A stretch of 64,000 nt of DNA, taken from the NCBI RefSeq assembly GCF_028476545.1, contig NW_026732268.1, forward strand, positions 328,501 to 392,500, given 5' to 3'. The notes beneath the pieces were generated by a model. It did not search any database and was not told the origin of the DNA. It saw only the letters and a list, made by a program, of their open reading frames with translations. The DNA is from Physella acuta (Eukaryota; Mollusca; Gastropoda; Physidae). Made by a program: the position numbers and the translations under genes. Positions 55,165 through 64,000 of the stretch are shown here, piece by piece. Within the stretch, counting starts at the first letter, position 1; each line of letters starts with the position of its first letter.

Positions 55165-58100
55165 GGTACAAAGTACAAACATCACTCACCCCCATGGAAC
55201 AGGGTACACAGTACAAACATCACTCATCCTCATGGAACAGGGACAGAGTACACAGTACAAACATCACTCACCCCCATGGAACATGGTAAACAGTACAAAC
55301 ATCACTCACACCCATGGAACAGGGTACACAGTACAAACATCACTCACCCTCATGGAACAGGTTACACAGTACAAACATCACTCACCCCCATGGAACAGGA
55401 ACAGGGTACACAGTACAAACATCACTCACCCCCATGGAACAGGGTACACAGTACAAACATCACTCACCTCCATGGAACAGGAACAGGGTACACAGTACAA
55501 ACATCACTCACCCCCATGGAACAGGGTACACAGTACAAACATCACTCACCCCCATGGAACAGGAACAGGGTACACAGTACAAAATTCACTCACCTTCATG
55601 GAACAGGGTACACAGTACAAACATCACTCACCCCCATGGAACAGGGTACACAGTACAAACATCACTCACCCCCATGGAACAGGAACAGGGTACACAGTAC
55701 AAACATCACTCACCCCCATGGAACAGGGTACACAGTACAAACATCACTCACACCCATGGAACAGGAACAGGGTACACAGTACAAACATCACTCACCGCGA
55801 TGTAACAGGGTACACAGTACAAACATCACTCACACCCATGGAACAGGGTACACAGTACAAACATCACTCACCCCCATGGAACAGGGTACACAGTACAAAC
55901 ATCACTCACACCCATGGAACAGGGTACACAGTACAAACATCACTCACCCCCATGGAACAGGGTACACAGTACAAATATCACTCACCCCCATGGAACAGGG
56001 TACACAGTACAAACATCACTCACCCCCATGGAACAGGGTACACAGTACAAACATCACTCACCCTCATGGAACAGGGTACACAGTACAAACATCACTCACC
56101 CCCATGGAACAGGGTACACAGTACAAACATCACTCACCCCCATGTAACAGGGTACACAGTACAAACATCACTCACCCCCATGGAACAGGAACAGGGTACA
56201 CAGTACAAACATCACTCACCCCCATGGAACAGGGTACACAGTACAAACATCACTCACCCCCATGGAACAGGAACAGGGTACACAGTACAAACATCACTCA
56301 CCCCCATGGAACAGGGTACACAGTACAAACATCACTCACACCCATGGAACAGGGTACACAGTACAAACATCACTCACACCCATGGAACAGGGTACACAGT
56401 ACAAACATCACTCACACCCATGGAACAGGGTACACAGTACAAACATCACTCACCCCCATGGAACAGGGTACACAGTACAAACATCACTCACCCCCATGGA
56501 ACAGGGTACACAGTACAAACATCACTCACCCCCATGGAACAGGGTACACAGTACAAACATCACTCACCCCCATGGAACAGGAACAGGGTACACAGTACAA
56601 ACATCACTCACCCCCATGGAACAGGAACAGGGTACACAGTACAAACATCACTCACCCCCATGGAACAGGGTACACAGTACAAACATCACTCACCCCCATG
56701 GAACAGGAACAGGGTACACAGTACAAACATCACTCACCCCCATGGAACAGGAACAGGGTACACAGTACAAACATCACTCATCCCCATGGAACAGGGTACA
56801 CAGTACAAACATCACTCACCGCCATGGAACAGGAACAGGGTACACATTACAAACATCACTCACCCCCATGGAACAGGAACAGGGTACACAGTACAAACAT
56901 CACTCACCCCCATGGAACAGGGTACACAGTACAAACATCACTCACACCCATGGAACAGGGTACACAGTACAAACATCACTCACCCCCATGGAACAGGAAC
57001 AGGGTACACAGTACAAACATCACTCACCCCCATGGAACAGGGTACACAGTACAAACATCACTCACCCCCATGGAACAGGAACAGGGTACACAGTACAAAC
57101 ATCACTCACCCCCATGGAACAGGGTACACAGTACAAACATCACTCACCCCCATGGAACAGGGTACACAGTACAAACATCACTCACCCTCATTGAACAGGA
57201 ACAGGGTACACAGTACAAACATCACTCACCCCCATGGAACAGGAACAGGGTACACAGTACAAACATCACTCATCCCCATGGAACAGGGTACACAGTACAA
57301 ACATCACTCACCGCCATGGAACAGGAACAGGGTACACATTACAAACATCACTCACCCCCATGGAACAGGAACAGGGTACACAGTACAAACATCACTCACC
57401 CCCATGGAACAGGGTACACAGTACAAACATCACTCACACCCATGGAACAGGGTACACAGTACAAACATCACTCACCCCCATGGAACAGGAACAGGGTACA
57501 CAGTACAAACATCACTCACCCCCATGGAACAGGGTACACAGTACAAACATCACTCACCCCCATGGAACAGGAACAGGGTACACAGTACAAACATCACTCA
57601 CCCCCATGGAACAGGGTACACAGTACAAACATCACTCACCCCCATGGAACAGGGTACACAGTACAAACATCACTCACCCTCATGGAACATTGTACACAGT
57701 ACAAACATCACTCACCCCCATGGAACAGGGTACACAGTACAAACATCACTCACCCTCATGGAACAGGGTACACAGTACAAACATCACTCACCCTCATGGA
57801 ACAGGGTACACAGTACAAACATCACTCACCCCCATGGAACAGAGTACACAGTACAAACATCACTCACCGCCATGGAACAGGGTACACAGTACAAACATCA
57901 CTCACCCCCATGGAACAGGAACAAGGTACACAGTACAAACATCACTCACCCCATGGAACAGGGTACACAGTACAAACATCACTCACCTTCATGGAAAAGG
58001 GTACACAGTACAAACATCACTCACCCCCATGGAACAGGAACAGGGTACACAGTACAAACATCACTCACCCTCATGGAACAGGAACAGGGTACACAGTACA

Positions 58101-61100
58101 AACATCACTCTTCCCCATGGAACAGGGTACACAGTACAAACATCACTCACCCCCATGGAACAGGAACAGGGTACACAGTACAAACATCACTCACCCCCAT
58201 GGAACAGGGTACACAGTACAAACATCACTCACCCCCATGGAACAGGGTACACAGTACAAACATCACTCACCCCCATGTAACAGGGTACACAGTACAAACA
58301 TCACTCACCCCCATGGAACAGGAACAGGGTACACAGTACAAACATCACTCACCCCCATGGAACAGGGTACACAGTACAAACATCACTCACCCCCATGGAA
58401 CAGGAACAGGGTACACAGTACAAACATCACTCACCCCCATGGAACAGGGTACACAGTACAAACATCACTCACCCCCATGGAACAGGGTACACAGTACAAA
58501 CATCACTCACCCTCATGGAACAGGAACAGTGTACACAGTACAAACATCACTCACCCCCATGGAACAGGAACAGGGTACACATTACAAAAATCACTCACCC
58601 CCATGGAACAGGGTACACAGTACAAACATCACTCACACCCATGGAACAGGGTACACAGTACAAACATCACTCACCCCCATGGAACAGGAACAGGAAACAC
58701 AGTACAAACATCACTCACCCCCATGGAACAGGGTACACAGTACAAACATCACTCACCCCCATGGAACAGGGTACACAGTACAAACATCACTCACCCCCAT
58801 GGAACAGGAACAAGGTACACAGTACAAACATCACTCACCCCCATGGAACAGGGTACACAGTACAAACATCACTCACCCCCATGGGACAGGAACAGGGTAC
58901 ACGGTACAAACATCACTCACCCCCATGGAACAGGGTACACAGTACAAACATCACTCACCCCCATGGAACAGGAACAGGGTACACAGTACAAACATCACTC
59001 ACCCCCATGGAACAGGAACAGGGTACACAGTACAAACATCACTCACCCCCATGGAACAGGAACAGGGTACACAGTACAAACATCACTCACCCCCATGGAA
59101 CAGGAACAGGGTACACAGTACAAACATCAATCACCCCCATGGAACAGGGTACACAGTACAAACATCACTCACCCTCATGGAACAGGAACAGTGTACACAG
59201 TACAAACATCACTCACCCCCATGGAACAGGGTACACAGTACAAACATTACTCACCCCCATGGAACAGGGTACACAGTACAAACATCACTCACCCCCATGG
59301 AACAGGAACAGGGTACACAGTACAAACATCACTCACCCCCATGGAACAGGGTACACAGTACAAACATCACTCACCCCCATGAAACAGGGTACACAGTACA
59401 AACATCACTCAACCCCATGAAACAGGGTACACAGTACAAACATCACTCACCCCTATGGAACAGGGTACACAGTACAAACATCACTCACCCTCATGGAACA
59501 GGAACAGTGTACACAGTACAAACATCACTCACCCCCATGGAACAGGGTACACAGTACAAACATCACTCACCCCCATGGAACAGGGTACACAGTACAAACA
59601 TCACTCACCCCCATGGAACAGGGTACACAGTACAAACATCACTCACCCCCATGGAACAGGAACAGGGTACACAGTACAAACATCACTCACCCCCATGGAA
59701 CAGGGTACACAGTACAAACATCACTCATCCTCATGGAACAGGGTACACAGTACAAACATCACTCACCCCCATGGAACAGGAACAGGGTACACAGTACAAA
59801 CATCACTCACCCCCATGGAACAGGGTACACAGTACAAACATCACTCACCCCCATGGAACAGGGTACACAGTACAAACATCACTCACCCACATGGAACAGG
59901 GTACACAGTACAAACATCACTCACACCCATGGAACAGGAACAGGGTACACAGTACAAACATCACTCACCCCCATGGAACAGAGTACACAGTACAAACATC
60001 ACTCACCCCCATGGAACAGGGTACACAGTACAAACATCACTCACCCCCATGGAACAGGGTACACAGTACAAACATCACTCACCCCCATGGAACAGGAACA
60101 GGGTACACAGTACAAACATCACTCACCCCCATGGAACAGGGTACACAGTACAAACATCACTCACCCCCATGGAACAGGAACAGGGTACACAGTACAAACA
60201 TCACTCACCCCCATGGAACAGGGTACACAGTACAAACATCACTCACCCTCATGGAACAGGAACAGGGTACACAGTACAAACATCACTCACCCCCATGGAA
60301 CAGGAATAGGGTACACAGTACAAACATCACTCACCCCCATGGAACAGGGTACACTGTACAAACATCACTCACCCCCATGGAACAGGGTACACAGTACAAA
60401 CATCACTCACCCCCATGGAACAGGAACAGGGTACACAGTACAAACATCACTCACCCTCATAGAACAGGGTACACAGTACAAACATCACTCACCCCCATAG
60501 AACAGGAACATGGTACACAGTATAAACATCACTCACCCTCATGGAACAGGAACAGGGTACACAGTACAAACATCACTCACCCCCATGGAACAGGAACAGG
60601 GTACACAGTACAAACATCACTCACCCCCATGGAACAGGGTACACAGTACAAACATCACTCACCCTCATGGAACAGGAACAGGGTACACAGTACAAACATC
60701 ACTCACCCCCATGGAACAGGAACAGGGTACACAGTACAAACATCACTCACCCCCATGGAACAGGGTACACAGTACAAACATCACTCACCCCCATGGAACA
60801 GGGTACACAGTACAAACATCACTCACCCCCATGGAACAGGAACAGGGTACACAGTACAAACATCACTCACCCCCATGGAACAGGGTACACAGTACAAACA
60901 TCACTCACCCCCATGGAACAGGAACAGGGTACACAGTACAAACATCACTCACCCCCATGGAACAGGGTACACAGTACAAACATCACTCACCCCCATGGAA
61001 CAGGAACAGGGTACACAGTACAAACATCACTCACCCTCATAGAACAGGAACAGGGTACACAGTACTAACATCATTCACCCCCATGGAACAGGAACAGGGT

Positions 61101-64000
61101 ACACAGTACAAACATCACTCACCCCCATGGAACAGGGTACACAGTACAAACATCACTCACCCCCATGGAACAGGAAGAGGGTACACAGTACAAACATCAC
61201 TCACCCTCATGGAACAGGAACAGGGTACACAGTACAAACATCACTCACCCCCATGGAACAGGGTACACAGTACAAACATCACTCACCCCCATGGAACAGG
61301 GTACACAGTACAAACATCACTCACCCCCATGGAACAGGGTACACAGTACAAACATCACTCACCCCCATGGAACAGGAACAGGGTACACAGTACAAACATC
61401 ACTCACCCCCATGGAACAGGGTACACAGTACAAACATCACTCACCCCCATTGAACAGGAACAGGGTACACAGTACAAACATCACTCACCCCCATGGAACA
61501 GGGTACACAGTACAAACATCACTCACCCCCATGGAACAGGGTACACAGTACAAACATCACTCACCCACATGGAACAGGGTACACAGTACAAACATCACTC
61601 ACCCCCATAGAACAGGGTACACAGTACAAACATCACCCACCCCCATGGAACAGGGTACACAGTACAAACATCACTCACCCCCATGGAACAGGGTACACAG
61701 TACAAACATCACTCACCCCCATAGAACAGGAACAGGGTACACAGTACAAACATCACTCACCCTCATGGAACAGGAACAGGGTACACAGTACAAACATCAC
61801 TCACCCCCATGGAACAGGGTACACAGTACAAACATCACTCACCCCCATGGAACAAGGTACACAGTACAAACATCACTCACCCCATGGAACAGGGTACACA
61901 GTACAAACATCACTCACCCCCATGGAACAGGGTACACAGTACAAACATCACTCACCGCCATGGAACAGGAACAGGGTACACAGTACAAACATCACTCACC
62001 CCATGGAACAGGGTACACAGTACAAACATCACTCACCCCCATGGAACAGGAACAGGGTACACAGTACAAACATCACTCACCCCCATGGAACAGGGTACAC
62101 AGTACAAACATCACTCACCCCCATGGAACAGGGTACACAGTACAAACATCACTCACCCCCATGGAACAGGAACAGGGTACACAGTACAAACATCACTCAC
62201 CCCCATGGAACAGGGTGAACAGTACAAACATCACTCACCCCCATGGAACAGGAACAGGGTACACAGTACAAACATCACTCACCACCATGGAACAGGGTAC
62301 ACAGTACAAACATCACTCACCCCCATGGAACAGGGTACACAGTACAAACATCACTCACCCCCATGGAACAGGGTACACAGTACAAACATCACTCACCCCC
62401 ATGGAACAGGAACAGGGTACACAGTACAAACATCACTCACCCCCATGGAACAGGGTACACAGTACAAACATCACTCACCCCCATGGAACAGGGTACACAG
62501 TACAAACATCACTCACCCCCATGGAACAGGGTACACAGTACAAACATCACTCACCCCCATGGAACAGGGTACACAGTACAAACATCACTCACCCCCATGG
62601 AACAGGGTACACAGTACAAACATCACTCACCCCCATGGAACAGGAACAGGGTACACAGTACAAACATCAATCACCCCCATGGAACAGGGTACACAGTACA
62701 AACATCACTCACCCCCATGGAACAGGAACAGGGTACACAGTACAAACATCACTCACCCTCATGGAACAGGGTACACAGTACAAACATCACTCACCCCCAT
62801 GGAACAGGGTACACAGTACAAACATCACTCACCCCCATGGAACAGGGTACACAGTACAAACATCACTCACCCCCATGGAACAGGGTACACAGTACAAACA
62901 TCACTCACCCCCATGGAACAGGGTACACAGTACAAACATCACTCACCCTCATGGAACAGGGTACACAGTACAAACATCACTCACCCCCATGGAACAGGGT
63001 ACACAGTACAAACATCACTCACCCCCATGGAACAGGGTACACAGTACAAACATCACTCACCCCCATGGAACAGGGTACACAGTACAAACATCACTCACCC
63101 CCATGGAACAGGAACAGGGTACACAGTACAAACACCACTCACCCCCATAGAACAGGGTACACAGTACAAACATCACTCACCCCCATGGAACAGGAACAGG
63201 GTACACAGTACAAACATCAATCACCCCCATGGAACAGGGTACACAGTACAAACATCACTCACCCCCATGGAACAGGGTACACAGTACAAACATCACTCAC
63301 CCCCATGGAACAGGGTACACAGTACAAACATCACTCACCGCCATGGAACAGGGTACACAGTACAAACATCACTCACCCCCATGGAACAGGGTACACAGTA
63401 CAAACATCACTCACCCTCATGGAACAGGGTACACAGTACAAACATCACTCACCCCCATGGAACAGGGTACACAGTACAAACATCACTCACCCCCATGGAA
63501 CAGGGTACACAGTACAAACATCACTCACCCCCATGGAACAGGGTACACAGTACAAACATCACTCACCCCCATGGAACAGGGTACACAGTACAAACATCAC
63601 TCACCCCCATGGAACAGGGTACACAGTACAAACATCACTCACCCCCATGGAACAGGGTACACAGTACAAACATCACTCATCCCCATGGAACAGGAACAGG
63701 GTACACAGTACAAACATCACTCACCCCCATGGAACAGGGTACACAGTACAAACATCACTCACCCCCATGGAACAGGAACAGGGTACACAGTACAAACATC
63801 ACTCACCCCCATGGAACAGGGTACACAGTACAAACATCACTCACCCCCATGGAACAGGGTACACAGTACAAACATCACTCACCCCCATGGAACAGGGTAC
63901 ACAGTACAAACATCACTCACCCCCATGGAACAGGAACATGGTACACAGTACAAACATCACTCACCCCCATGGAACAGAGTACACAGTACAAACATCACTC
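55165..64000 (+). repeat. 38/44-bp minisatellite, continues beyond the window
   Basis: About 215 units with ggtacacagtacaaacatca and ctcacccccatggaacag. The 44-bp class carries an extra gaacag. The unit has no stop in any forward frame and a length of 2 modulo 3, so three units make one 38-residue cycle, giving false open frames of up to 1,998 codons. The array is cut by the right edge. Confidence 0.98.

Noticed and set aside
55046-61042. 1,998-codon open frame and related frames over the right-hand array
   Set aside because: The 38/44-bp unit contains no stop in any forward frame and its length is 2 modulo 3, so all three frames stay open and give the same 38-residue cycle. No start context, domain or exon structure; it lies in intron 19.

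Overview
This is metazoan nuclear DNA carrying one large gene on the + strand, a secreted or membrane polycystin-1-like / REJ-family gene that runs off the right edge. Nothing bacterial or viral was seen. The spliced product starts with a signal peptide, followed by a LamG-like region, a WSC-like cysteine-rich domain, about five to six PKD repeats, a REJ module, a Ser/Thr/Pro-rich linker, a GAIN-like region and the first half of a GPS motif (CRFWDESNNTWSSEGCQ). This architecture, with a genome very rich in minisatellites, suggests a lophotrochozoan, most likely a mollusc (perhaps a gastropod). That taxonomic guess is an inference and was not tested.

I derived 19 coding exons by hand from splice signals. 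All 18 junctions agree in phase and give 1,822 uninterrupted codons. Exon 1 (6993-7038) encodes only the signal peptide start. Exon 5 (16615-19475) is a single 2.86 kb exon carrying WSC, PKD repeats and REJ. The other exons are small (36-388 bp). The second half of the GPS, the PLAT domain and the transmembrane helices expected in this family would lie beyond the window.

Layout. 1-1262: a probable pogo/Tigger-type DNA transposon remnant with a clean hAT-type MITE (8-bp target duplication) inserted in its end. 1263-3589: AT-rich sequence with minor repeats. 3590-6980: a ~61/68-bp minisatellite ending 12 bp before the start codon. 6993-52599: the gene. 52600-64000: intron 19, made mostly of a 22-bp array and a 38/44-bp array that is still running at the window end. 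Intron 10 holds a decayed hAT (Charlie/Buster, ZBED5-like) transposon, and intron 1 holds a TIR element.

Roughly two thirds of the window is tandem repeat, with more than 25 different arrays, usually one or two per intron. The most unusual feature is that at least eight array units contain the intron's own splice donor or acceptor, sometimes with the first or last bases of the exon: the 5' UTR, introns 3, 5, 7, 11 (both ends), 12, 17 and 19. Each such junction therefore sits beside several to more than 100 copies of itself. This suggests that minisatellites in this genome are seeded at splice junctions and grow into the intron. Two arrays also show clear higher-order duplication (2,240 bp in intron 12; 198/220 bp in intron 19). 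The very long open frames (up to 1,998 codons) are artefacts of stop-free repeat units, not genes.
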